Assembly (NCBI GenBank): GCA_015655585.1
Contig: JAATEV010000014.1
Coordinates: 1-34,274, forward strand
Direction: 5' to 3'
From: Terriglobales bacterium
GTDB lineage: Bacteria; Acidobacteriota; Terriglobia; Terriglobales; Acidobacteriaceae
Length of the DNA stretch: 34,274 bases
Positions 22,872 to 30,817 of the stretch are shown here, one piece after another (positions within the stretch are counted from its first letter, which is position 1; each line of letters begins with the position of its first letter). The notes beneath the pieces were generated by a model that was given only the letters and a program-made list of their open reading frames with translations, was not told where the DNA came from and made no database searches. Both the position numbers and the translations under genes were made by a program.

Positions 22872-25289
22872 CTAACTTACTCGCCACTCCAGAAGCCCCA
22901 ACTCACGCCACTCCATATCCTTCGTAAGAAACATAGCTGCCGGAGGTCCGATCTCGCCCGCCTTGTACTGCTTCACCTGCGGCTCAATCTCCAGCCGGAT
23001 CGCCGTAGTAGTCACCGGCTTGAACGACATCGTATTGAACTGGTCTTTGCTGACACTGTACGCCGCAAGATTCTCCACCGGTCTCCACGCATCCCCGTCC
23101 TTATAGAGAACCCGCCACGACACAGGCGCGTGGCAGAATCTGCGGTCATCGAACCAGTACACCTCCGTCGAGCTGACCTGTTTCGGCTGCTTGAACTCAT
23201 ACTCCACCCACGCAGGAGAACCCGTCTCCGGCCTCATCCTGAAGTACAGATTCGACTCATCGGCCGAGCTCAACGGGTCCTTGCCATCGTAAAGCGCCCG
23301 AATATCATCGTTCTGATCGTTATAGCCGGTCCACTTCTTCTCCACTCCCCCGGACGTCCGCACCGCGCCAATCGTCGCCGCAGGCTGCGGGTCGAACCAC
23401 GCGCCCTCCGCTGTACGCGGCATCCATACCGCCATCTCGCCCATGCCGCGATTCGACCACGCATAATAAGGAATCGCCACCAGCCGATGCGGCCTCGTCT
23501 GCAACGCACCGCCGTTCCCGACGCGGCCAACCGCCTGCACCGACGCCTCAATCACCTCCACCCCACCCAGAAGGTTCGCGTCCCACCGAGCCTTGAAGCT
23601 CGTCTGCTTCGGAATGAAGATGTTCAGTGCGTGCCCATCGTTATCCGGCCACTCCGCGCAATAGACGAACGGCCCCCGTTGCAGCGCAATCCTTCCGCGA
23701 TCTTCCTTCGCCTCGTCCCGCGACTCCACCAGCCGAACCGGCATCGGCAGCGCAAGCTCGATCACATCGTTCTTCCTCCACTCGCGTTCCATCCGAACAT
23801 ATCCCTGCTCCAGCCGGATCGCCACCGGCCTTCCATTCACCGAAACACGCGGCGTCTCCGCCAGCTTGTCCGCGAAACGATACAGATCGCCCGGCATCAC
23901 CTCGTTCCTCGCCCACCCCGGCACGCGCACCAGAACCGCAAATCTCCCCGTCTGCTCCGGATCAACTGTGATCTTCACCGCTCCATCCCACGGGTAGCGC
24001 GTCTCCTGCTTCAGGCTCACCACGCGGTCTTTCAACTTGATCTTCGCGCTGCTCCCCACAAAGAGATTCACATAGATCGAGTCCTCCGAGCGAGCATAGA
24101 TATAGCTCCCCAGCGACGCCGTCAGACGAACCACATTCGGCGGACAGCAAGGCACATCGATCCACTCGAACCGCTCATAGTTCCCGAACGACTTCAGCGG
24201 ATTCTGATAAAAGAAGCGATCCCCCTTCATCGACACGCCCGTAGCGAATCCGTTGTACAGAATCCGCTCCATCACATCGATGTACTTCGCATCGCGATGC
24301 AGCAGAAACATCTTCTGGTTCCAGACGATGTTTCCATACGAAGCGCAGGTCTCGTTCCACGCGCTCAGGTTCGGCAGATCATAATCGCCGCCGTACTGCT
24401 CGTGAAAACGGATCGACCCGATGCTTCCAGTCACGTAGGTCTTCTTATAAACCGCATCCTGCCAGATCTTTTCACTCGCAGCCGCGTACTCCGGGCTGCC
24501 TGTCAACGCCGCCATCTCCGTTAGCGGAATATAGAGGAACGTGGCGCGCACGCAGTGCCCTACGGCCTCATCCTGTTCAATCACCGGCTTATGGTCCTGC
24601 GCATAGGTCGGATCGATCGCGTACTCGCCCGTCCTCACAACCCCCGGCTTGCCTCGCGAATCCAGAAAGAACCTCGCCGTCTCCAGCAGCTTCGGGTCAC
24701 CCGTCTCCTTGTAGAGTTGGAGCAGCCCGATCTTCTGCCCCTCATGCTGCGAGATGTAGACCTTCTTCCCTTCCCCGAAGTTCGCCTCGATGACCTTGCA
24801 GTCCTCAAGCGCCGAATCCAGCATCTTGCGCTTACCCGTCGCGCGATAGTACGCGACCGACGCCTCCAGAAAATGTCCCGGCAGCCGCACCGCTCTATCC
24901 GGGTCGGCAAGCCTCGGTTTAATCGCCTCCACCATCGAGTCGATGATCTTGTCCGTATACTCCTCCAGCTTCGGGTCCGGCTGTTTGGCCAGCATGTAGG
25001 CCGCGCCCTCCACCAGCTTCGACGCGCCAAACGGGTCCGCCCGCTTCATCCGGTCGTAGCAGTGCCAGATCGAGACCTCGCGATTGACCTTCATTCGCGG
25101 AGCCCAGAACTCGTCCGTCACGTCCACATCGGTCAAGGGAACTTCCTTCACCATGTTGGCCGGCTCAGGCTCTGCGGCCCATGCCATTGCGTTGAACAGT
25201 TGAATCCCGGGTAGCAAAGAGCCACCAAAGACAAGCAGCGTCCTGCGGTCAATCCCCTTGGAGGTCTCGCGGGAGGAAGAATCAGCCAT
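22872..25289 (-). CDS. Exported GH127 beta-L-arabinofuranosidase with C-terminal binding-like domain
   Basis: An 805-residue protein. The ATG at 25289 is preferred to the longer frame at 25415 because of an AGGAA ribosome site six bases upstream and a signal peptide close behind it (DRRTLLVFGGSLLPG, twin arginine at 15-16; cleavage near AWAAE). The catalytic barrel carries the canonical GH127 ligands: E313 and C315 in WNETCASYGN, and C381-C382 in VPCCPPN. It therefore should release L-arabinofuranose from beta-linked plant arabino-oligosaccharides. After the family beta-domains, residues about 660-805 (WVEYEFKQPKQVSSTEVYWFDD, SWRVLYKDGDAWRPVENL, IRLEIEPQ) look like a discoidin or F5/8C-type sugar-binding module. 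It is the first gene of a two-gene operon with the variant paralogue. Confidence 0.93.
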   Translation of the reverse strand: MADSSSRETSKGIDRRTLLVFGGSLLPGIQLFNAMAWAAEPEPANMVKEVPLTDVDVTDEFWAPRMKVNREVSIWHCYDRMKRADPFGASKLVEGAAYMLAKQPDPKLEEYTDKIIDSMVEAIKPRLADPDRAVRLPGHFLEASVAYYRATGKRKMLDSALEDCKVIEANFGEGKKVYISQHEGQKIGLLQLYKETGDPKLLETARFFLDSRGKPGVVRTGEYAIDPTYAQDHKPVIEQDEAVGHCVRATFLYIPLTEMAALTGSPEYAAASEKIWQDAVYKKTYVTGSIGSIRFHEQYGGDYDLPNLSAWNETCASYGNIVWNQKMFLLHRDAKYIDVMERILYNGFATGVSMKGDRFFYQNPLKSFGNYERFEWIDVPCCPPNVVRLTASLGSYIYARSEDSIYVNLFVGSSAKIKLKDRVVSLKQETRYPWDGAVKITVDPEQTGRFAVLVRVPGWARNEVMPGDLYRFADKLAETPRVSVNGRPVAIRLEQGYVRMEREWRKNDVIELALPMPVRLVESRDEAKEDRGRIALQRGPFVYCAEWPDNDGHALNIFIPKQTSFKARWDANLLGGVEVIEASVQAVGRVGNGGALQTRPHRLVAIPYYAWSNRGMGEMAVWMPRTAEGAWFDPQPAATIGAVRTSGGVEKKWTGYNDQNDDIRALYDGKDPLSSADESNLYFRMRPETGSPAWVEYEFKQPKQVSSTEVYWFDDRRFCHAPVSWRVLYKDGDAWRPVENLAAYSVSKDQFNTMSFKPVTTTAIRLEIEPQVKQYKAGEIGPPAAMFLTKDMEWRELGLLEWRVS

Positions 25290-25480
25290 CTGGATTTCCT
25301 GTTCTTTAGGAGTTGTAAGTATGGCGTGAATTCTACCAAGCCTCTGACGAACTCTGCTTCGCCCAGACCGTCGCAACCGCCCGGCAAAAATCACTGTCAA
25401 GCCCCGGAAACGCAAATCCCCGCGTCAATCCTGAGCAATTCATGTGGCGTACTAGTTTGCCCAGTCCTTTAAAATAGAAA
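25290..25480. other. Region upstream of the GH127 operon
   Basis: The first 191 bases of the 387-base gap between the GH127 start and the next gene should hold the promoter of the glycosidase pair. A perfect TTGACA lies on the minus strand at 25395-25400, but no -10 box stands at the right distance. The rest of the gap is a strong hairpin and a tract of ten G, listed separately. Confidence 0.35.
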
Positions 25481-25526
25481 GAGGCAAAGAAAAAGCTCCG
25501 GCGCTCCGGGGCTTTTTCTTTGCCTC
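25481..25526 (-). terminator. Strong, symmetric intrinsic terminator
   Basis: Perfect 16-base arms (25481-25496 and 25511-25526) enclose a further CCGG/CCGG pairing and a CGCT loop. The core reads AAAAAGC-stem-GCTTTTTC, so an A tract precedes and a T tract follows the G+C-rich stem on both strands. On the minus strand it would end the transcript of the 25677-26261 gene before it reaches the GH127 operon. Confidence 0.8.
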
Positions 25527-25664
25527 AAAATACGTTCCGCAAAATTGGATCAAACCGGGGAGTTAACTACTAAAATAATAACCAGGCAATCAACTTTCAA
25601 ACTGAGAAAATATCGAAGTCCAAACCTAAGCCTCATGAATAGAATACTTTGCGCAATATCTGGC

Positions 25665-25674
25665 GGGGGGGGGG
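25665..25674 (+). repeat. Homopolymer of ten G (C10 on the gene strand)
   Basis: Ten consecutive G on the plus strand, two bases past the stop codon of the minus-strand gene ending at 25677. Such tracts slip in replication and sequencing. Here it lies in the 3' untranslated region. Confidence 0.9.
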
Positions 25675-25676
25675 AC

Positions 25677-26261
25677 TCACCCCAGGGCAAGCTCTTTGTT
25701 CCGCAATAGCCCCACCACGGCGTCCAAAGCCTCGCCCCAGCGCTCTTCGGCGTTCTGCGGATCGTGCCCCAGCGCCTTGATGTAGAGGCTCACTGCAAAC
25801 CCTTCCTGCGGTCCCGTCAGGTCGACCAGCGCCGGGCGAAGCACGCAGTCCAGCATCGCAAACGGATGATCCAGCCCCGTGGCATGGCGCATCAGCCGGT
25901 GCAGCATCTGCTCCTGCTGGTGGAACGAGGTGAAGATCGACCGCTCGCGCCACAACAGGTCAATGTAGCTGGCGAAACCCGCCGGAGCATCCTCGGCTTC
26001 GTGATCCAGCTCCAGCCGCAGCGTCTCCAACTCCTCGGAGTCCATCGGCCACGCGTCGCACTTCGCTGTAAACACGGGTGAGCGCGATGCGTTCAACGCG
26101 CGCAACGCATGGAGCAGCGCCGGATGTTGTTCCGCCTCGCTGATATGGTCCAGGTCATAGGGATTCTCGCGCAGATCGACAAACTGATAGGACGCCCCCG
26201 ACCAGGGCACCACCAGCACAGGATCGTCCGCCGAACATTCCACCGACCATTCAGAGAGCAT
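25677..26261 (-). CDS. Conserved-looking hypothetical protein
   Basis: I do not recognise this 194-residue protein. It is acidic, soluble and without signal peptide or membrane segment. Visible features are an N-terminal beta-rich stretch (VLVVPWSGASYQFVDLRENPYDL), an acidic helical middle (SEELETLRLELDHEAEDA), an aromatic segment (SFHQQEQMLHRLMRHATG), and a final helical stretch (WGEALDAVVGLLRNKELALG). Codon use and composition match the neighbours, which supports a real gene. It begins 45 bases after the YheT-type hydrolase on the same strand, so the two probably share a transcript that ends at the strong hairpin at 25481-25526. Ribosome site weak (AGAAG). Confidence 0.7.
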   Translation of the reverse strand: MLSEWSVECSADDPVLVVPWSGASYQFVDLRENPYDLDHISEAEQHPALLHALRALNASRSPVFTAKCDAWPMDSEELETLRLELDHEAEDAPAGFASYIDLLWRERSIFTSFHQQEQMLHRLMRHATGLDHPFAMLDCVLRPALVDLTGPQEGFAVSLYIKALGHDPQNAEERWGEALDAVVGLLRNKELALG

Positions 26262-26306
26262 AAACTTCTATCATACAAAGCTTTCCGGGCAAGCCGATCA
26301 GAACGC

Positions 26307-27344
26307 TCAGGCGCGATCGAGCAGGAACCGCAGCAGCGTATGCTCCGCCCAGTATCCGTCGTAGCCCCGGCCAGCATCCGGCTGCGCCAGAAACGCGCAG
26401 TGTCCGCCACGCGCCGTCTCGATCAACGAGACGTTCGGATTCGCGAGCAGTTTCGCCCGGCTCTCGTCCGTCAGGCGGATAAACGGATCGTCCAGCGCGT
26501 TCAGCACCAGCGCAGGAACGGCGATACGGTCGAGAACACGAGCAGCGGCGGCTCGATAGTAGTAGTCATCGGCCCCGGCAAAGCCCGAGTACAGCGCAGT
26601 AATCTTGTCGTCGAATTCGCGCAGCGAATGAATGCCGTCTGCACGATGCGGATCATAAGCCCGAGGAAACAGCCGGGCCTTCCTGCGAAACCGCTTCAGC
26701 AGCGCACGCAGGAACTTGATCTCGTAGACGCGGTTCTGCGGCTCGTGCAGCGCGTCGGCCGAAGGCCCAAGGTCGATCGCGGGCGAAACCCCGATCACTG
26801 AGCGAAGCTCCGCCGGCGCCCCGGCCCCCAGATCTCCCGCCAGCTTCAGCACCAGGTTTCCGCCCATCGAGTAGCCGATCAGAGAGACCGAGCGCAGCCC
26901 ATGCCGCGCAACAAAAAATTTCATCACTGCCAGCACGTCGCTCGAAAGCCCCGAGTGATACAGCGTAGGCGTCAGCCCCTCGGTTCCGCCGCAGTTCCTC
27001 ATATTCATGCGGACAATGTTGCAGCCCGCCCGCCAAAGCTTGCTGGAGTTCCCGATCACGTACTGCGAGCTAGAGGAGCCTTCGAGTCCATGCACAATGA
27101 TCGCCGTAGGCCGCGCCGCCCGCACCGCCTCCGGCTGCCAATGGCTGTCGCACCGCACCCGGCTGGCAATCTGGCTGGCAGTGGCAGGCCATACCTCGAC
27201 CATCTCGGTCTCCGGAGCGGGCAGGTCGTTCACGCGGTGCAGGTAGTTGCCCACAATGGTCTGCAAGTGGCCGTTGCGCAGGTAACGCCGCGGCTCGAAC
27301 TCCGCGGCGTGTACAGCAATGGATTCCAACTCGACGGCAGGCAT
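26307..27344 (-). CDS. YheT-type alpha/beta hydrolase
   Basis: A 345-residue cytoplasmic alpha/beta-hydrolase of the YheT/ABHD1-3 group, whose members hydrolyse esters of uncertain identity. The family start RRYLRNGHLQTIVGNYL is followed by IIVHGLEGSSSSQYV (oxyanion region), MNMRNCGGTEGLTPTLYHSGLSSDV, the nucleophile serine in LIGYSMGGNLVLKLAG, an aspartate in LVLNALDDPFI, and the catalytic histidine in RGGHCAFL. The ATG at 27344 is preferred to the TTG immediately before it. AGGGG stands just upstream. It precedes the hypothetical gene at 25677-26261 in a likely two-gene operon. Confidence 0.9.
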   Translation of the reverse strand: MPAVELESIAVHAAEFEPRRYLRNGHLQTIVGNYLHRVNDLPAPETEMVEVWPATASQIASRVRCDSHWQPEAVRAARPTAIIVHGLEGSSSSQYVIGNSSKLWRAGCNIVRMNMRNCGGTEGLTPTLYHSGLSSDVLAVMKFFVARHGLRSVSLIGYSMGGNLVLKLAGDLGAGAPAELRSVIGVSPAIDLGPSADALHEPQNRVYEIKFLRALLKRFRRKARLFPRAYDPHRADGIHSLREFDDKITALYSGFAGADDYYYRAAAARVLDRIAVPALVLNALDDPFIRLTDESRAKLLANPNVSLIETARGGHCAFLAQPDAGRGYDGYWAEHTLLRFLLDRA

Positions 27345-27432
27345 CAACCCCTGCCTCCCCTACTGCCGATCAACTCAAAAGACGCACCCGCACAGAAGCT
27401 GGGCTTACAGCCCAAGGTTCCGGCACAGATGC

Positions 27433-27515
27433 GCGTCATGGAAGAGGGTACGAGAGCCGATGCTTGGGAGACGCTGGACAAAGTAGAGCCGCAGGATTAA
27501 GTTTTCGAAGAGTTC
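27433..27515 (+). repeat. Diverged direct repeat, copy A
   Basis: The 66 bases 27435-27500 match 28558-28623 at 56 positions without gaps, and weaker similarity continues about 15 bases further. Copy A lies upstream of the methyltransferase gene and copy B downstream of it. Each copy is preceded by a small hairpin (TGGGCT-TAC-AGCCCA here). Confidence 0.75.
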
Positions 27516-27584
27516 AGGGCCACGAGATATAAACTCCGCACGCTGATTCTAAACCAACGATACGATACCGCAACCAATACCCGC

Positions 27585-27590
27585 TATAAT
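27585..27590 (+). promoter_or_regulatory. -10 box of the methyltransferase gene, leaderless promoter candidate
   Basis: A perfect TATAAT ends seven bases before the ATG at 27598, so transcription should begin at the start codon. There is no Shine-Dalgarno. The arrangement is nearly the same as at purS. Confidence 0.55.
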
Positions 27591-27597
27591 CTCACGC

Positions 27598-28458
27598 ATG
27601 ACGAGCCGGACAGAATACTTCCTTTGGGCGTTCAAACGATCTCTTCGTGATAACCAAGCTGCGAATGCCTGCCCGGCCTGCGGAGCAACCAACAATCTCG
27701 TCGTACACCGCAAGTATGGCGTAACCGCTCTACGGGAATGCCGGAACTGCTCACTTCGGTTTCGTACACCGAAGGACGATCCGGAAGAGATGAAAACCTT
27801 TTATGTTGACGAAATATACAAGCAAGGTTTCACTACCGATTTGCCATCCGATGCAGAATTGCAAGCCATGATGAGCAATCGGTTCTCCGGAACGGAAAAG
27901 GATTTTGGATATCGGATCGACACACTCACCGCCGCTGGTCTAAAACCAGGTTCACGCATTCTGGATTTCGGCTGCTCGTGGGGGTACGGCAGTTGGCAGA
28001 TGAGACAAGCCGGATTCGAAGTATTCTCCTTTGAAATCGGCCGGGAACGTGCACGCTACGCAAGAGAAAAGCTTCAGTGCACCATGGTCAGCGACCTGCA
28101 GACACTGCATGGAAAAGTTGATTGCGTTTTCTCTTCCCACGTCATTGAGCATCTTCCGAACCCACGGATTTTATTCGATGAAGCGGAGAAGGTTCTGCGT
28201 CCGGGAGGTCTCTTTGTCTGTTACTGCCCAAACGGAGCAATGGAACGAGAGAAAAAAGACACGAGTGCGTATCACCGGAACTGGGGCAAGGTGCATCCGC
28301 TCATGTTGACGCCGGAATTTCTGAAAGGTGAAGCTCAAAAGCGCGGCTTCGAGCAATATGCTTTTTGGGGCAGTCCAGCAAGCAAGGACGACATTGCCGC
28401 TTTTCGTGGTGGAGCACTTGAAGGCTCCGAACTGCTGATGATAGGCCGCCGACCTTAA
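27598..28458 (+). CDS. SAM-dependent methyltransferase with N-terminal zinc ribbon
   Basis: A 286-residue class I methyltransferase. Four cysteines at 25, 28, 48 and 51 (CPAC ... CRNC) form a zinc ribbon. Motif I, ILDFGCSWGYGSW (121-133), binds S-adenosylmethionine. VDCVFSSHVIEHLPNP and VLRPGGLFVCYCPNG are motifs of the same fold. This layout is found in methyltransferases that act on sugars or on lipid-linked intermediates of polysaccharide synthesis, but the substrate here is unknown. The gene stands alone, between two copies of a diverged repeat. It has visibly more A+T than its neighbours (for example GAAATATACAAGCAAGG), and probably lacks an mRNA leader. Horizontal acquisition is plausible. 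Confidence 0.88.
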   Translation: MTSRTEYFLWAFKRSLRDNQAANACPACGATNNLVVHRKYGVTALRECRNCSLRFRTPKDDPEEMKTFYVDEIYKQGFTTDLPSDAELQAMMSNRFSGTEKDFGYRIDTLTAAGLKPGSRILDFGCSWGYGSWQMRQAGFEVFSFEIGRERARYAREKLQCTMVSDLQTLHGKVDCVFSSHVIEHLPNPRILFDEAEKVLRPGGLFVCYCPNGAMEREKKDTSAYHRNWGKVHPLMLTPEFLKGEAQKRGFEQYAFWGSPASKDDIAAFRGGALEGSELLMIGRRP

Positions 28459-28555
28459 GCTCTTGATCGTGTAGGACTCAAGGAAACACTTATCGCTGAA
28501 TAGAACTCAGGCACCTCCAGGCAGGGGAGAACCCAGCCGGAGGCTGTATGAATAT

Positions 28556-28638
28556 GCGTCATGGATGAGGATACGAGAGCTGATGCTTGGGAGACGCTGG
28601 GCAAGGTAGGGCCGCAGCGCTGACTTCTCGGAAGGTTT
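28556..28638 (+). repeat. Diverged direct repeat, copy B
   Basis: Partner of the copy at 27433-27515. It ends where tRNA-His begins on the opposite strand and is preceded by the small hairpin CAGCC-GGA-GGCTG. In both copies one frame stays open to a stop at the same position (TAA in copy A, TGA here), although the upstream part of copy B is interrupted in that frame. Confidence 0.75.
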
Positions 28639-28713
28639 GGGGCGGCTAGTGGGGTTCGAACCCACGACATCCGCTGCCACAGAGCGGCGTTCTGCCACTG
28701 AACTATAGCCGCC
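28638..28713 (-). tRNA. tRNA-His (anticodon GTG)
   Basis: The minus strand gives the extra 5' G typical of histidine tRNA (G-1, pairing with discriminator C73) and the acceptor GCGGCTA/TAGCCGC. The D arm contains AGTTCAGTGGCAGAAC. The anticodon arm CCGCTCTGTGGCAGCGG reads GTG, the T arm contains GGGTTCGAACCC, and CCA is encoded. Length is 76 bases. Confidence 0.96.
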
Positions 28714-28723
28714 GTATACTGGA

Positions 28724-28729
28724 ATTATA
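28724..28729 (-). promoter_or_regulatory. -10 box of the tRNA-His promoter
   Basis: A perfect TATAAT on the minus strand, ten bases before the 5' G of tRNA-His. The leader would be only a few bases long. Confidence 0.55.
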
Positions 28730-28776
28730 GCATCGGAAGCCTGCGGAGCAACACGCAGAAGCGAGAGAGAGGGATC

Positions 28777-29295
28777 ATGTCCTTTGCCGCGAAGCCCGAG
28801 GTTCTATCCCCCCGCCTGAAGCGCGCCGAAAAAGCGTTCGACGACGAAAGCCTCGACCTGCTCTCCCATGTTCTCGACGACTTCATCCGCATCCCCGGCA
28901 CCTCCATCCGCTTCGGCCTGGACGGCATCGTCGGCCTCATCCCCGGTATCGGCGACATCATCGGAGGCATCGCCTCCTGCATCATCATCATCGCCGCCTG
29001 GATTCGCGGCGTCTCCTACGTCGTCGTAGCCCGCATGGTGGCCAATCTGGCCATCGAGGTCCTCATCGGCATGATCCCCATCTTAGGCGACATGTTCGAC
29101 ATAGCCTGGCGCGCCAACCGCCGCAACTACGCCCTGCTGACCGGCAGCCTGCATGAGCCGCGTAAGAACACCATCCAGAGCTGGATCTTCCTGGCCTGCC
29201 TCTGCCTGCTCCTGCTCGCCCTGATCCTGCTTCCCATGCTGCTGCTAACCTGGCTCTTCAAAGACGCCGCACACAAGCTCTTCGGCACCCTATAG
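28777..29295 (+). CDS. DUF4112 membrane protein
   Basis: A 172-residue protein of the DUF4112 family, whose function is unknown. The family core is plain: LDDFIRIPGTSIRFGLDGIVGLIPGIGDIIGGIASCIIIIAAW (about 33-75), with proline-glycine repeats, then LIGMIPILGDMFDIAWRANRRNYALL (about 95-120). A third hydrophobic segment (IFLACLCLLLLALILLPMLLLTWLF) lies near the C-terminus. It is an inner-membrane protein with three to four hydrophobic stretches. A GAGAGGG ribosome site precedes the ATG at 28777. It stands between tRNA-His (opposite strand) and tRNA-Pro (same strand), with no partner gene. Confidence 0.92.
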   Translation: MSFAAKPEVLSPRLKRAEKAFDDESLDLLSHVLDDFIRIPGTSIRFGLDGIVGLIPGIGDIIGGIASCIIIIAAWIRGVSYVVVARMVANLAIEVLIGMIPILGDMFDIAWRANRRNYALLTGSLHEPRKNTIQSWIFLACLCLLLLALILLPMLLLTWLFKDAAHKLFGTL

Positions 29296-29331
29296 CCCCC
29301 TCAAAAAACAATGCGCTAAACTAGATAAAGT

Positions 29332-29408
29332 CGGGGCGTAGCGCAGTCTGGTAGCGCATCTGCTTTGGGAGCAGAGGGTCGGGGGTTCGAATCCCTCCGC
29401 CCCGACCA
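29332..29408 (+). tRNA. tRNA-Pro (anticodon TGG)
   Basis: The acceptor CGGGGCG pairs with CGCCCCG, followed by discriminator A and an encoded CCA. The D arm contains AGCGCAGTCTGGTAGCGC, and the anticodon arm CTGCTTTGGGAGCAG reads TGG. The T arm contains GGGGGTTCGAATCCC. The C1-G72 pair is usual for bacterial proline tRNAs. Length is 77 bases. Confidence 0.97.
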
Positions 29409-29431
29409 TTTACTTTCAATTACTTAGACGA

Positions 29432-29632
29432 ATGGGTGCAGATGCAGATGGGCTAAGGTATGCCGCCCCCCAATTCTGCTCCATTCACCAGCAGAACTAT
29501 CTGCCCGGCGATGAGTGCCGCGAATGCGTTTGTGCCTCGCGCTTATCTTCGGCAACAGCCTGCACGTACAGATACAGAGTGATGTCATGCCGTTGCATGA
29601 CGCATCAGCTTTTGCGTCGTCTTCACGATTGA
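29432..29632 (+). CDS. Doubtful small ORF with zinc-ribbon-like cysteines
   Basis: A 66-codon frame begins 24 bases after tRNA-Pro. Its first half contains FCSIHQQNYLPGDECRECVC, a Cys-x2-His ... Cys-x2-Cys pattern like a small zinc ribbon; the second half looks random. No ribosome site precedes the ATG. It could be a remnant of a phage or plasmid gene beside a tRNA, or chance. The rest of 29409-29677 shows nothing I can name. Confidence 0.25.
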   Translation: MGADADGLRYAAPQFCSIHQQNYLPGDECRECVCASRLSSATACTYRYRVMSCRCMTHQLLRRLHD

Positions 29633-29677
29633 GTTGGAGGACATCAGAAGCAATGCAGCGGCACATCTGAAGGCACG

Positions 29678-30817
29678 CTAAAGGTTCGGAAGCGCAAGTA
29701 TGAGCTTCATCAATTCGGCTTGCCGGCGCGATCCGGTTTTGGCCAGTACCCGCTTGGTATGGAACCGCGCTGTTTCATAAGCAATCTTGAGCTGATCGGC
29801 AATTTCGCGTGCGCTTCTTCCTTCACCAAGCAGATCGGCGATACGGGCTTCCATAGGTGAGAGACCATATAGAACACGGAGCAAAGCCGCTTTGGAGGCA
29901 GAGCGACGAGAGGGATCTCCCAGAAAAACCAGCGCGGCCAACGCCTCCATTCCCAAAAGCGATGACCGATGAGGAACAATCGTGAGTTGCAAGGGTGATC
30001 CGTTCAGGCGTGGCACCAGAATGGCCGCTGGAGCAGAAACGGTAAAACTGCTGGTGATGACATCCCGGATGGCCGCCTGAAGACGTGTATTCTCTTCAAT
30101 CTCCCGAAGATAGAGCTGCCCATTCGATGCTCGGATGCCGTCGCCCGTGCGAAGCAAAGATTCCGCCTCTTTGCTTGCAAGGATAACCTTGCCTTTGCGA
30201 TCCAGGCCAATGACGGCGTGCTCATAGGCCTCCAATGCGGTCTCTATCCCCAACAGATGAGACTGCATCTGTGTCATCTGGATGTGGAGCGAAAGTGCAC
30301 GCTGTAGATGGGGCAGCAGTGTTTGGTAGACCCTCCCCTCGTGCTCTTCAAACGGGCCACTCTGTTTGGGCCGCTGGCAACTCAGATAGGTGGCGGGCAA
30401 ATTGCCACTGAGAGGGATCTTGATCCCCATACTGTGGTGCATCCTGTAGGGCCTGAAGAAATCGTTGTAAAACTCGCTTTTCTCCAGATGAACGTCGGGC
30501 AGAGCCCGATTGCCATAGCGAACTTCGCCATCCGCAAAATGACGGTCGCAGGCCGCTGCCAGTGGGTTGATCGAAGCGTAGTAATTGACGTATGCATCCC
30601 ATGCGTTTGGATCTATCCTCGCCCTCGAGACGAGGTTCTCTCCAGGAAGGTGGGCGAAGAGAGTCATGGATTCTCCATGAATCGCCTCAGACATCCCATC
30701 CAGAACGGAACTCCACAGCTCCGGCTGTTGCACGGCGGCATAGATCGTTTCGATCAGGTTAAGCAGATTTTTAGTGCTTCCAAAGGCGACTTCCGAGTCT
30801 TCGAGCGTGGGGGGCAT
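29678..30817 (-). CDS. LuxR-type transcriptional regulator with PAS-like sensor region
   Basis: A 379-residue regulator. The C-terminal 65 residues hold the LuxR/NarL helix-turn-helix (LSPMEARIADLLGEGRSAREIADQLKIAYETARFHTKRVLAKTG). The N-terminal part (IETIYAAVQQPELWSSVLDGMSEAIHG ... YYASINPLA ... FFRPYRMHHSMGIKI) and a middle PAS-like stretch (AYEHAVIGLDRKGKVILASKEAESLL) match the sensor layout of a group of stand-alone LuxR proteins with unidentified signals. There is no receiver domain. The ATG at 30817 is preferred to the TTG at 30859 because GGAGAAGG lies upstream of it. It diverges from the giant repeat protein gene, with 168 bases between the two starts, and is a reasonable candidate for its regulator. 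Confidence 0.88.
   Translation of the reverse strand: MPPTLEDSEVAFGSTKNLLNLIETIYAAVQQPELWSSVLDGMSEAIHGESMTLFAHLPGENLVSRARIDPNAWDAYVNYYASINPLAAACDRHFADGEVRYGNRALPDVHLEKSEFYNDFFRPYRMHHSMGIKIPLSGNLPATYLSCQRPKQSGPFEEHEGRVYQTLLPHLQRALSLHIQMTQMQSHLLGIETALEAYEHAVIGLDRKGKVILASKEAESLLRTGDGIRASNGQLYLREIEENTRLQAAIRDVITSSFTVSAPAAILVPRLNGSPLQLTIVPHRSSLLGMEALAALVFLGDPSRRSASKAALLRVLYGLSPMEARIADLLGEGRSAREIADQLKIAYETARFHTKRVLAKTGSRRQAELMKLILALPNL

Noticed and set aside
23130-24524. 464-codon plus-strand frame opposite the GH127 gene
   Set aside because: It is an arginine/proline-rich shadow of a gene that carries all GH127 catalytic residues.
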